Of a stretch of 59,474 bases of DNA, positions 20,609 to 32,439 are shown piece by piece; position 1 is the stretch's first letter; each line of letters opens with the position of its first letter. The notes below the pieces were generated by a model, which ran no database searches, had not been told where the DNA came from, and was given only the letters and a program-made list of their open reading frames with translations. This stretch comes from Rhizoclosmatium globosum (Eukaryota > Chytridiomycota > Chytridiomycetes > Chytridiales > Chytriomycetaceae): positions 1 through 59,474 of the forward strand of contig MCGO01000224.1 of NCBI GenBank assembly GCA_002104985.1, in the 5' to 3' direction. The position numbers and the translations under genes are program-made.

Positions 20609-23346
20609 TCAACTCCCCTTTGGATGATTCGGGAAACTTTCACTCTTGATAATACTGTCCGCAACAAACTGCGTCTGCCTCAAATTTGTAGTCAACTTTG
20701 TCGCCCTCCTCTTCAAATCCCTTGTCGACAGCGGTTTCTCCCTCTCCCCAACACTCTCCAATATCTTGCTCACACATTTATGTATCTCAGCACCTTTGAA
20801 CGGCTTCACAATAACAGCATCCATACCCATTTCAATCAGATCTTTCACCTGTTCACTACGTGCGTTTCCCGTGACTGCTACAATCGGGACTTTTGTTCCA
20901 CCCTCAGAATCCATCTCCCTGTTTGTGCAAGACTCGCGTTCTCGGATCCGTCGAGTCGCTTCCTTCCCATCCATGACTGGCATTTCAATGTCCATGAAAA
21001 TGAGGGAATACATGGACCGGGCAGATAAATCCAGGGCTACAGCTCCGTTCTCGGCTTCCACGGTTTCGTATCCTGCTTTCTTGAGGATTGTGGACAAGAT
21101 TTTGCGGTTGATGTCGTTGTTGTCGACAATGAGTATACGTGTAGGTTGTGTGGATTGTTCGGTTGAGTGAGATGAAGTTACAGAGGTGCGTGCGTTGTGG
21201 TCTTCTGTTTGTGTGTAAGATGGAGTGGTGAATGCAGTTAAGCTTGGGATGTCAATGGGCGTGTCAGGTGTGTACAGGGACATTACAGATTTGTTGACGT
21301 TGTTGGAATTGGATTGGGAGAGTTCAAGGGGGATTGTGAAGCTGAAGTTTGTGCCGCTTCCTTTTGAGGATGTGACTTGAAAGTACCCGTTCTAGTCACA
21401 AATGTTAATTAAAAAATAAATTGAATGCACGTTACCATTGCAGACACGAGGTTCTTTGAAATGAACAAACCAAGACCGGATCCTCCATATTGACTGTATG
21501 TCTTGATACTAGCTTGCTGGAATCGTTGAAATAATCTCTCCTTCTCCTCCTCTGTCATTCCAATCCCACTATCTACAATCTCAAGTTTAAATGAGTGTCT
21601 CGGCTCCCATTCTACACTCTCGCTTACTGACGCGATTACTTTTATCCAACGATCGTCGACATTCTGTGTAAACTTGATGGCATTCGTGAAGATATTTATG
21701 ATGATTTGTGCGATGCGGACTTTATCGCCGAGGTACACTTGATTTGGGTTTGTTTCAAGAAGTCCCCGGAATTCAGTGAAATGGGATATTCCCTTGGATT
21801 TAAGTTGGGCCCGGAACGATCCTGTAATTTGTTTGACAAGATCTGTCGGTGTAAAGTCGGATATATCAAGGTGAACTGCCGTTGTGCTGGTAATAACATC
21901 AGCTCAAAGCGAAATACTAAGCAGAGACGTACTTCATCTTGGACAAATGCAAGACATCATCCGCAATCGACTTTTGATGCGTCGCACAAAGTAGTATCGC
22001 TTTACACTCTTCCATAGCATGCTCCAAATCCGCCTGAATCCTCTTCACAATCAACTTCACACTTTCAACATCAAACAAATCCATACGTGAAAGCACCTCC
22101 AACTTCTCCTTCATCTCCATCAAACAACTATTTATGAAATCATTACAATGCATAATCCCATTCAACGGGTTCCGAATCTCGTGACAAACAGTGTCGATAA
22201 AGCTTTCGAGCTGTTTCCGCGTCTCTTCGGCTTCCTCAGCACGAACGCGTTCCATGTCGGCGAGTTTTTGAAGGGCTTGCACGCGTTCAGCTTCGACGCG
22301 CTTTCGCTCTGATATATCAATACCACAGGACATAAAACCAAGCTGATGGCTCGAATTATCAGTAAAAATGAAATCACGCGAAAGATATTAACGAACCAAT
22401 GAATTCGTTGTGTGGTCTATCAGTGGCAAGTATTCAACCCACAAGTGTGTACAAGGACCTCGGATCATGGGCATCTCTGTATGAGCTGTGGTAAGTTCTT
22501 TCATGGCCTTCAGGCGGGATGCCGTGAAAGCTTCGAAGTGGTCTGGATGGACAAGTTGATTGAACGGTGGGATTTTGTCAATTTGCCAGTCTTCAGGAGG
22601 CATTCCAAAGAATTGGTATAGACGGTTGTTTGCTAGGATTATTTTACCCTGTAGACGGTTGGTGAGTTTGAAAGTTATTAGTGGTTCAGAAGAACTAAAA
22701 TTACCTCAGTGTTGTATAAGACCATGGAAGACGGCGAGTTATTGATCATTTGATGTAGCCCTTTCCGTTTAAGTCCTTCATCGTCCATCACAACCTTCTG
22801 AGTATGCGTCAAGTCGGAATATAACTTCGCCACTTCATTTTCAGTCAAAAATGAAGCGTTTGGAACCTATTTTTTTTTTAATAACACGATTAAACTCATA
22901 TAAACCTAATCAAAATCAAGTTACCGCATTCAGCACTTTCCCCTTCAACAACAGAAAGTTATCAACATCGGAAACAATACCATCTGTATCCAACAACCGG
23001 CCCCACCATTCTATATCACAAACCCCTCCCGACTCGTTGTCCAAAAGCGAACTTTTCCATTTCGCCTCTACTTCACTGCCACAGTCATCCTGAACAATTT
23101 TCGGAAACTGGTCTCCATGGATCCAATTATTAAGTTCTTCAAAGGATTTGGATTTCATGTAACCCAACATGGAATCTTTAAGCGAGTTTGAGCTTGATGT
23201 AGTTTTCATTGTGGAAGAGGGGAGGTTTATGATGGTGCAGAAGGATTTGTTGGCCCACCAGTCACATTCCGACGTGTTTTCTTGCGCGATACTAGAAGGT
23301 ACGGTTCGGGGGCGTTATTGAGGAGCTCTTTGAAGGCTATGAGCAT
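20609..23346 (-). CDS. Hybrid histidine kinase HK1 (N-terminal WW motif, PAS, HisKA, HATPase, REC)
   Basis: Six exons: 23346-22925, 22866-22705, 22648-22397, 22342-21933, 21886-21436, 21391-20609 (about 826 aa). Order: N-terminal domain with 'CDWWANKSF', PAS ('MVLYNTEGKIILANNRLYQF'), coiled coil, H-box 'DTVCHEIRNPLNGIMHC' (His about 333), N-box 'NIFTNAIKFT', G1 'VDSGIGM', G2 'GGSGLGLFISK', Ser/Thr-rich linker, and a receiver with 'IFMDIEMPVMDG' (Asp about 700), 'AVTGNA' and 'VKPF'. There are no transmembrane segments, so it is probably cytosolic. The first exon has a one-base break near 23300 ('aagaaaacacg'); one more A would restore frame and make the total a multiple of three. Without repair the protein would start at 23209. 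Confidence 0.88.
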
Positions 23347-23731
23347 CTTTCGGGTTTTGGGGGCGGGGTTATTTTGTTTCTATTGTTCTTGTTGCCAAAA
23401 TATACTACAATTCAAACAATGTGCCTTCCTTTCCTCAAATTCTTTGGTGAAATATTTATCACTGCGCCTTACTCTGTTTCGTCTTCGGTCACAGCAACAG
23501 CAGGAAAGCCTTAATATTCCTGCATTTGATCCAACCTCGAATTATACGATCCAACAGTCAAAATCCTCAATGCTGTATATTGTCTTCTTGCTGCCATTGA
23601 CGATTAGCTACAAGCCGCTTTGAATGTAGCAGAAACTATTGATTATAGTGAATAATTAATTGACAAGCGCCCCAATCGACAATAGCTTGGTCTTTCACGG
23701 TGAAATCATTGGAACAATAACACCTCCCACT
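23347..23731. other. Spacer between HK1 and HK2
   Basis: 385 bp, the HK1 promoter and the HK2 3' flank. It contains open runs but nothing coding-like. Confidence 0.4.
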
Positions 23732-26515
23732 TTATTTCAATATGCAACGTGACCTCATTTGTTTCATCTCTTCCAACACTTTCACAATTTCATCTTGCCT
23801 GAACGGCTTCACAACAACGGCCTGCATACCCGCACCTAAATACTCCTGCATTTGATCTGTCCTCGCGTTACCCGTCACGGCGACAATTGGAATCGGGTTC
23901 TTAAATTTCTGCTTGCTTTCCCACTCCCGAATCTTCATTGTCGAATCAGTTCCGTTGGACACAGGCATTTCAATGTCCATAAATATCATGTCGAAATTCA
24001 TTGTGCACACAGCGGCAAATGCTTCGAGACCGTTTTGTGCTTGTGCTGTTTGGTAGCCGGCTTTCTTGAGTATTCCGCACAGGACTTTACGGTTGATTTC
24101 ATTGTCATCTATATCGGATAATGCATCTCTGTTTAGTCTCAGGAAAGCTATTTCCATCGTTTCTTACCAACAACCAAAATGGTTTTTTCAGGCAGTGCTG
24201 GTAGATCTTCCAGGTCTGTTGCTACAAGAGCTGAAGGAACTTTGTCGAGAATTATCGTGAATGAGTAACTGCTTCCCGTTTCATGTATGCTTCTGAGATC
24301 AAAGTTTCCACCCTATTTACGAATAAGTAAAAGCACCTCATTATTTTTCCCTCTTATTACCATCAAGTCCACAAGATTTTTCGCAATGTACAATCCAAGC
24401 CCAGGTCCTCCAAATTCAGCTCGAATCTGATTAGTTAATTAATAAACACACTACATTGAAGTAGTTTACCTTCTGTGGCGAAAACAATAACTCCTTAAAC
24501 ACGATTTTAAGTTCCTCAACCGTCATTCCAATCCCACTATCCTTTACCGACACACGAAGTTCAACTTTCGGTGCAATGTCAAGATTCTCAAGGATACTTG
24601 TCGTGACTTTCACTCGCTGCAGATTCGCGTTCTGCTTAAACCTCATGGCGAAATTTATAATATTGACCAAGATTTGAGAGATTGCGTTCTTGTCGCCAAT
24701 GACCATTTGATTGTGGTCGGATTCGAGTAAGCCTTTAAATAGAATCGTTGATGTGATGTGCATCATTTCGTATTGATACTGGAAGGAGTCCATTATTTCA
24801 TGGATTAAATCTGTTGGAGAAAATGGGGCCAAGTCGAATGAGATTGGTTTTGTACTGGGACATATTATTAATACATTCTCGCTTCAACAATGAAAGTACG
24901 TACTTGATCTTTGACAAGTATATAACGTCGTCCAACATCATTTTTTGATGCTTCGAACATAAAAGAATGAGGTTATAGTCCTCCATAGCGTTACGAACTT
25001 CTGCCTTGATTAACTTTGAGATTGAATCCAACTGAGGTGTTCCTGGATTGATTCTCAGCTTAATTCCGCGAATATCATCTATCAAAACTACCTTTTATGT
25101 CGATCAGGACTTCCTGGATGTTTGAGAGATTAAAGCGGATATTCTCGTTACAGTGCATTATCCCGTTCAGAGGGTTTCGGATCTCATGACACATCTTATA
25201 GAAACAGGCGTTAATATGCACTTAAATAACCTCTCGATACAAACCTTATCCACAAACGCATCTTTCTGCTTCCAGGTCTCTTCACTTCCACCCTCTGTCT
25301 CCACTTTAGAGGCATTCTTTTCGCCACGATCTTTAAAAGTATCCAGCTCACTCCGAAGCTGCGCCACGACATCGTCAAGCCGCGTCACCTCTGCCTTGCT
25401 CAAAGCCCTTTGCTTCATCAAAGCCGAATTCTCCGATTCCAAAGTCTGCATACATTTCTTGAGATGCGTGAGCTGCTTATCGTAGTTATCTCGTTCTGTC
25501 GAAAGATCTTTCTGTCGTGTTGCGATTTCGTCGCGGAGCTCTGATACTTCTTTGGTAGCTTGCTTTTCTTGTGTAACGTCCGTCCCACAACAAAGAAATC
25601 CAGTCTATAACAAATTAAGTAATGGTGTTGATACAGAATAAAAGGAGCGTACCAGCTTTTTCACTCCTTTCACCCAAACAGGTTGAAAATCGATCCTCAT
25701 ATATTTCCACTTAAGATTGTCAATCAATTCAACGTCCATCGTGAATTTTGTTGCTGTTTTAATGGCCCTTGACTTATTTGTTTGGTATTGAGTGAGGTTA
25801 TTTGTGGAAATGAGTTGTTCCAGCGTCTTATTCTCAAAGATCTTGTTGGAGTATGTCAAATTTCCCTTTATAATACAATTTAATTTCCTTTTCTGTTTCG
25901 CGTGAGAGGGTTACCTTGCTGTCGTACTGCTCTATCAAGTATGGCAACAGATCCAATAAAACAGAAGAAGCCGTTGATGAAACAGCATGATGTTTTATTG
26001 TTGGAGGCGCAGATGCACGTCGAACGGGGAACTCATCTTCATATGTGAACTCCTGCTGACAAAGCAAATTCGGGTGAACAATGGGAAGAGCGAGGAGTCA
26101 CACTCACCTCAGACTCCACTGTTCCCTTGACTACAATTACTGCATCTTTTGATTCTGCTTTTGAGATGTACCATCTTATCTTGAGAGGTAGTTCCAAATT
26201 GGCGACTTGAACCAAACCATCAAATTTTGAATGTTCCAAAGACACGTCATCAGAGACGTTTATAGATGCGACCCAATTGCAGAACGCGTCGAAACCGGTT
26301 GGAGACATGTGGTACGTGAGCAGACTGTGAATATTCTGAGATTCCAGGACTGGAATGGTGGAGACATCATTCAAGATAGGTCCGTTGTAAGACAGTAAGG
26401 ACCCGAGATTCGAGTTGATCCACCATTTCCAAGATTCGACGCTACTCGTATGCGTTGGCTTTTGAATCAAGATGCAAGGTATTGTCTCTGAATTGAGTCC
26501 TGGGATCATTTTCAT
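23732..26515 (-). CDS. Hybrid histidine kinase HK2, paralogue of HK1
   Basis: Nine exons: 26515-26108, 26055-25915, 25865-25653, 25604-25245, 25194-24904, 24854-24470, 24426-24361, 24312-24168, 24108-23732 (about 794 aa). N-terminal domain 'PCILIQKPT', 'ESWKWWINSNLGSLLS'; PAS-like region; long coiled coil; H-box 'KMCHEIRNPLNGIMHC' (His about 377); G1 'VKDSGIGM'; G2 'GGPGLGLYIAK'; receiver 'VVDDNEINRK', 'IFMDIEMPVSNG' (Asp about 714), 'AVTGNA', 'VKPF'. In the N-box ('NIINFAMRF') the second Asn, which helps hold Mg-ATP, is Phe. Exon 5 has one base too many near 25090 ('aaaaggtag'); removing one restores frame. Its start lies 32 bp from the stop of the next gene upstream. Confidence 0.85.
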
Positions 26516-26547
26516 GGTGTGAAAGCAAAAAAACTTTATTCTATGTC

Positions 26548-27906
26548 TCATTTTCCACCACCACCTCCATACATGTTATTATTCCTGTTCATGTTGTTTC
26601 CTTGCATATTATGTCCATATCCGCCACCAGGACCCATCATTCCGCCGTCAAAGTCGTTCATTCCCGGATTACCCATCATTCCCATCTGATTGTTGTTTCC
26701 GTATCCGCCAGGAGGCATATTATTATTCCGTTGGTAAGGTCCTCCGTTGTTGAATCGATTGTTGGCGTTGTTGTTGAAGTTGTTGTTCCGCATTGGACCG
26801 CCCGGGCCTCCCATATTATTATTGTTGTTGTACATTGACGGTCGACCCATCATTCCTGGAGGACCGTTCATCATCATTCCTTGGTTCCCCATCAAGCCTG
26901 GGTTTCCCATCATCCCTGGATTTCCCATCATGCCTGGAGGACCATTCATCATACCTGGAGGGCCTCCCATCATTCCAGGTGGCCCACCTCCAATCATACC
27001 CGGGCCCATCATTCCAGGACCGCCCATCATATTCATGTTCATGTTCATGTTCATTCCAGGAGGCACACCCATGTTAATGTTCATATTGTTCATGGCAGGG
27101 CTGTTAACACCTGGTGGCATTTGGTTTTGATTCGGCAGGTTCTAAATATACAGAATATTCAATAAATGATTCACTGACTCCAAAAGCCCCCCACTACCCA
27201 CCTTTGAACCACCCGGCACAATTTTGAAAGCATTCACATTCGGCAGAATCTGAAACAGCCGCGGTTTATCATCAATACGATTGCAGAGGACAGCCGAGAC
27301 CGTTCTGGATCCATCCTTTTCGGAGAGAGAACCATCTGAAAGCGCCTGTTGGAGGCGGAGCGCGGACTCAGGCGACTTGAATTCGACATAGGCAATTCCC
27401 TTTGATTTTCCGTTGACTTTGAATTCGGCAAAGTAAATGTCGGAAAGCGAAAGTTCGGAGGACGGGATTCCGGCATCAAGCGCGAGTTGGAGGAGGATCG
27501 CATCGGACGTGTGCTTTTGAGGGAGTTAATAGAGCTGTATTAGGTGGGTAGTTGGGTGGGTGGGAAGAGTACACACCCAGGCTAGGTCGGTTATGTAGAG
27601 AGCAACCTTGTCTGGATCGACGACCTTGACAGCGACACTACTCGTACTCTTACTAGTAGCACTACTACTACTAATAACCTTAGTCGCACTAGATTCAGGG
27701 CCTAGCTTAGCACCAGCCAGGTGTGAGCCAGTTGTCGTAGTTGTCATCGGAAGTTCGTCATCGCCAAAGTCAACTTCGTCGTCAATTGAATTGCGTCGTT
27801 GGATAACTGGCTTTGGCTCGGCCTTGGATCCGCCGAGAACTTCGTCTGCGCTGCCAAACAGATTCGAGTCGTCGTCGCCATAGAGATTCACTAGTTGATT
27901 GGACAT
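26548..27906 (-). CDS. CPSF6/CFIm68-like RRM protein with Met/Gly/Pro/Asn-rich tail
   Basis: Three exons: 27906-27577, 27513-27202, 27141-26548 (411 aa). An acidic N-terminus with 'LYGDDDSNLFG' precedes one RRM: RNP2-like 'VALYITDLAW', 'TSDAILLQLALDAG', RNP1-like 'SKGIAYVEFKS'. The last 195 residues are low-complexity: many 'GPPGMM' units, then Asn/Met/Gly-rich. 'ALYI-x-x-L-x-W' with a Pro-Gly-rich tail is the layout of CPSF6/7, subunits of cleavage factor Im that choose poly(A) sites. The Arg/Ser-rich C-terminus of animal CPSF6 is not seen. It lies between HK2 and HK3, with only 32 bp to HK2. Confidence 0.75.
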
Positions 27907-28187
27907 TTTTAAATGATTTAAATGATGAGAGAAATTAAAAGTAGAACAAATAGCAAAGTAATCAAGTACATCGTATTTAGCCCATTATACATCATATATT
28001 CGGATTTTGAAAGGGATAGCCCAAGAGTGTGGTTGTCATTGTTCAGGATCATCCGCGTCTCCTTCTAGAACCCCATTGTCTAGAAAATTACTAACAATTC
28101 ACAATTCCGTTACGTAATGGAAACAGTAGCCCTTGATTGTATTCAAGTTTTTCATAGTAGTACCTTTTCCATCAGACCATCAGCAAC
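27907..28187. promoter_or_regulatory. Divergent promoter region CPSF6-like / HK3
   Basis: 281 bp between divergent start codons. AT-rich near 27910-28010. No specific site recognised. Confidence 0.4.
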
Positions 28188-30925
28188 ATGTTCCTGACAC
28201 TCAATTCCCTCAACGCACCGTGCTTCCTCATAGAAAAACCTGTGGGGAAAAGTGTGCCACAAGAGTGGAAATGGTGGGCAAACGCTGCTCTATCCCGTCT
28301 TCTTGGTCTCACTCAACTTCCGATTCCGCTGGAAGCCAGCGACCTTGATGACACAACCTCTGCTGAAACATTACGCGTTCTTATCGCGGCAACATCTATT
28401 CAAGAGTTTATTGACTTGACTCAATGGATTTCAAGTAACGATGAAACCGATTCTAGTTTTCCTGGAACTATTTCAGTGGTGTCAAATAATGAGAAGAAAC
28501 GGTTTTCTTTGATTTGGAAGCGAAAGGAGGTGAAAAGTGGCTCTGTGAATCGCAATGGCATTCTTGTTGTTGTTAAGGGAACAGAGCTGAGAGAGGAACA
28601 CCCCGATTCCGTGAGTATATTATATACCTGTCTAAACCTAATTTTATCGTTTTATCAGAACGTTACGCTGCACAGAATAACCCCACCAACCATCGACACT
28701 AAACACAGTTCCATTGAATTTCGACAAGAGACTTTGCTCGATGCGTTACCTTACGCAGTTGAGCTATATGATCAAGAAGTATACATGAAAACCCGTTGAC
28801 ATTATCACTGATTTTCTATTCTATAGGGAGACCTTCTGTACCTTAACTCAACGTTTCACGATATCTTTGGACTTTCTACCACTGATTGGATCCCAAATGA
28901 GCACTTTGGTCCTCCATTCCGCGAGCTTGTCAAACCAGAATGTTTCTTGAAGCTCATGAGCAGCAGAGCAGAAGTGTTTCAAAAGCAAACAAGTGTGTCG
29001 TTAAAAGTTGAGCTCTTGAGCTCAAGTACCGCATATCCGAACCGCGTTTCGATTGATATCCAGCCATTTTTCGACCAGAAATCCAAAAAATTGGTATCGT
29101 ATCAACATTCAAAAGTTTTCATTCACTCAAAGAGCCATAGTTGGGATTCACAAGCTGCTCAAGACCCATCTCTTCCACTCCACAACTTGAAACTCTACAA
29201 GCCGACCTCCAAACAGAACGCAACGAAACAAAAAATCTTCGCGAAACAATCCAATCCCTCGAAATTGAAACCGCATCCCTCCGAAAACAACTTGAATTAA
29301 ACAAATTCCAGCTTTTAGAACTCCTTGACAAATACCAAGACCTCAAACCCGAATCCGCACCAGAATCTCCCTTCCAACTCCACAAAGTTCCGGGACGCCG
29401 ACGTTCCTTTCTTGACGTGTTCGTCAATCCTGCATTTGACGATGAAGGAACCCCTATCCCACCAACATCCCTACTTTCACCGTCAACTCCGCCGCCAGGA
29501 AGTCCACGGCGTGTAAAGTCTCAGAAATCAAGTATGGCCACGATATTCGCGGCTATGAAACAGAGAGTTGTTGGAACGGATGGAAATACTAACAAGGATA
29601 TAGTGGATGCAAGTCTGTTACTGGATATTATGTGTACTGAAATCAGAAACGCCGTTCACGAAATTATACATGCTGGGAACGACACCTCGGTTATTTTAGC
29701 GGCGTGTCAAGGATTGAAGACTGTGGTGGAGCAGGTGGAGACTTTGAGCAGATTACAGTTGAGTTTTCCATATAAAAATGACCAAGCAACACGCTCACTG
29801 ATTAAGACGTAATAGGGCAACCCCAGTAAACTCACATTCGAACTTCAAACCTTCCCATTTAATACACCAAATTCTTGACTCCCTTCCAACGAAAACGCGA
29901 AATGCGATATCACATCATTCCTGTGACCTTCTGGAAACAACCCCAACTCTTCTTTTGAAAGGCAACATCCTTGCCATTTCGCACGCTGTTTTGAATATTA
30001 TTATCTATTTAAATGGAAATGGGAAAACGAAGCTGGAAGTATTTGCAAGCGTGTCTCCTGATCACATGTTTTACTTTGCAGTTCGTGACGGTGGAGCATT
30101 TACCAAGGATAGGCGTGAGGTAGAGGCTTCTCTTACACTTGGAAACGTCAAGAAGCTGTATGAAGTGTACGGACGATCTGGATTTGGGCTATTTCTTGCA
30201 AAGAGACTTGTCGAACAAATGGTTGGGTAAACTCAGTTCACGTTTCGAACACTGAAAGAATTACTTCTAGGGTGGGACTTTTGACATTAGACATGACGCT
30301 GGAACCTGTATCGTTGCCGCGATTCCTTGTGAACAAGGACACGCACCGAACGAGGCTACACCTGAAGTCATGGACTCGGCGAAAATATTCTTGTCGACTG
30401 AAAATATTATTAAGCCGAGTTTTCTGGTTGTAGATGAATGTGCGCAAAGTCGGAATATTCTTGCATCGATTCTGAAGAGTGAAGGGTATGGCGTTAAAAT
30501 TGCTCTTACGGCAGCGGAAGCCTTGGAAATTCTGCAAAGTGGTCAATTTCATGCTGTATTCGCTTCGAGCAATTCCAGCACGAATACCGACCTTACCCAC
30601 CAAAGCTCAGTTCCAGTTGTGGTAATTTCGTCTAACTCTCATATGGGCCGCGTTGATGAAATTGCGGAGTCTGGCGCACAAGCAGTGTTGTTGAAACCAT
30701 TCAGACATCAAGAGTTATGTCCAATAGTTTTATTTGAGGTGTTGACTAATATGAATTGTTAGAGTAAAGCAGGTTCTCGCCGAACTTAAAAGCCGTACAC
30801 TCGATATCAAGAAAGAAGCGTACATGCGATCTTTGCTGACTAAGTTAGAATCTAGCGATGCAACCGATATTCCAACAAGAAGTTCTCGCAGAGATCTCAA
30901 GGCAGCTCTTATGACCTTCCTTTGA
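28188..30925 (+). CDS. Pseudo-histidine kinase HK3: hybrid-kinase paralogue without catalytic residues
   Basis: Seven exons: 28188-28610, 28659-28778, 28827-29093, 29141-29757, 29816-30221, 30271-30718, 30765-30925 (813 aa), open throughout. It follows HK1/HK2 domain by domain: 'APCFLIEKPV', 'EWKWWANAALSRLL', PAS ('GDLLYLNSTFHDIFGLS'), coiled coil, HisKA, HATPase, REC. The H-box reads 'IMCTEIRNAVHE', so the His is Thr (about 436). The N-box 'LNIIIYLNGNG' lacks the second Asn. G1 is 'VRDGGAF', not D-x-G-x-G. In the receiver 'FHAVFASSNSS' puts Ser (about 710) at the phospho-Asp site, although 'VVDE', the Ser of 'VISSNS' and 'LLKPF' remain. By sequence it cannot do phosphotransfer; a regulatory or scaffold role is inferred. 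The last intron is placed by frame (30719-30764). Confidence 0.88.
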
Positions 30926-31007
30926 CAACAATATCATATTACAATTAAAAAAGACAACGCTATATTTTGCATACTTTAAAACAAAAATCATGTGATGAAC
31001 ATACACT

Positions 31008-31607
31008 TCACTTCTTTTCCAACTGATCAAGCCGATCCATCAAAGACTTTAACAGGGCATTCACATCATGCGGTGTTTGGTCGCTGTTTGAGTGTTGCTG
31101 TTGTCCTGATCCAGACGATCCAGACGTTGACGTCGAAGAGTGTGCAGGAACAGGAAAATCAAGACTCGGTGGTTTCACAGCCGGCGTCATTGGTTCCCCT
31201 CTAAACCCCGTATTCGAATACTCCACACCACCCCCTCTCGCCTGTCCAAGAGTCTGTTGTTGTCCCTGCGAACCACCATACCCACCCCCACCACCACCAC
31301 CACCAACCTGCCCCAACCTCCCCTCCAAAACCTCCACCCTCCGATTCAAATCCGCCAAAGCAGCCCCAAACTTCTCGCCATACTGAACCTGCATATCCCG
31401 AAAACACGAGCGCACAAGACCCTCGATCATCTGTCCGGAGGCCTGGAGGGTCTGTAGGAGCGACGAGGACTTGCGCATCTGGTCTTTTAGGGTTGCGACT
31501 AGTTTTGGGAGGTCGTCTGATGCTGTGTCGTAGACGGATTCGAAGAGGGAGAGGAATGCGCGGCGGGATGATGTTGATGATGAGGGAGGAAGGGGTTGGG
31601 GAGGGGG

Positions 31608-31639
<32 letters not shown>

Positions 31640-32439
31640 GGGGGTATGGGTTGTGGAGGGTTTGTTGTTGGGGTGGGGAGTGGTGTGGGTAGTTTCCGGT
31701 TGTGGAAGGGAAGGCGGAGTGGGGTGGTGGGTGATGTGAAGATGGAGATGGCGGAGGGAGAGGGATTTTTGAACGTTCATTGTAGTGGCCTGTTGCTGTG
31801 GGAGGGCCACTTACTGGGCGATATGGTTGGGGTGGGTACTGGTTGCTGTTGTGGTGATCATGTGGAGGTGGAGCCGAGTGGGGAGGAGCTGTATACGGAT
31901 CATTTGAAGATGTATGTTTTGGGACAGTGAGGCGGGAGAGGGGAGCCGGCTGAAGGGGTCGCTGGTTGAAGGAGAATGATTCCTGGTTTGAAGCACCCCC
32001 TGGCGGCGACACAAGACGGGCTTCAATAATTGCCTGTTGTTGTTCCTTTACTTTTAACGATGCCTGAAACTTTGACGCGATTGCAGAAGTCCGTTTTGGA
32101 AGGGGACCATCGAGTTCGCCCGAGTTTCGCCGCTTCTTTTCATCGGAATTTCCAGTTTGAATTCTGAGTGAATTTGAATTTGATTTTAGTAATAGTGTCA
32201 AAAGGAGGGTTGTTTAGAGTTGCCATACGATGATGATCCTTGTTGATTTGTGGATCCAATTGAAGCATGAGGAGAACCTGATCGTGAACGAGGAATGCTT
32301 TGAACGAGAAGATGAAGGTTGTTTGGCTCCTCAGGCTGCGTCTAAGAAAGAACCAGTCAGTTGGTATTAGCAAAGGCCCTTGATCAGCGATACAAACATC
32401 GCTTCGATTAGTCACGGGAGAATGTCTCTTTTCCTCCAT
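31008..32439 (-). CDS. Gln/Pro-rich protein with coiled-coil segment, unknown function
   Basis: Likely exons 32439-32416, 32341-32229, 32163-31008 (430 aa). The large exon is secure; the two small ones are inferred because frames join and give a Ser-rich 'SRSGSPHASIGS'. Features: Lys/Arg patch 'DEKKRRNSGE', Pro/His/Gln-rich middle with an 11-Gln run (about 31610-31640), then an ordered helical part ('AFLSLFESVYDTASDDL', 'LKDQMRKSSSLLQTL', 'LADLNRRVEVLEGRL'), a Gly run and a final 'ALLKSLMDRLDQLEKK' helix. This looks like a transcriptional or nuclear co-regulator subunit, but I recognise no family. It converges on HK3 with 82 bp between. Confidence 0.6.

Noticed and set aside
26602..27165. Plus-strand frames rich in His or Pro-Ile over the CPSF6-like tail
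   Set aside because: They are antisense shadows of the GPPGMM repeats.
31493..31930. Plus-strand Val/Gly-rich frame with poly-Val
   Set aside because: Antisense of the Gln/Pro-rich protein's polyglutamine region.
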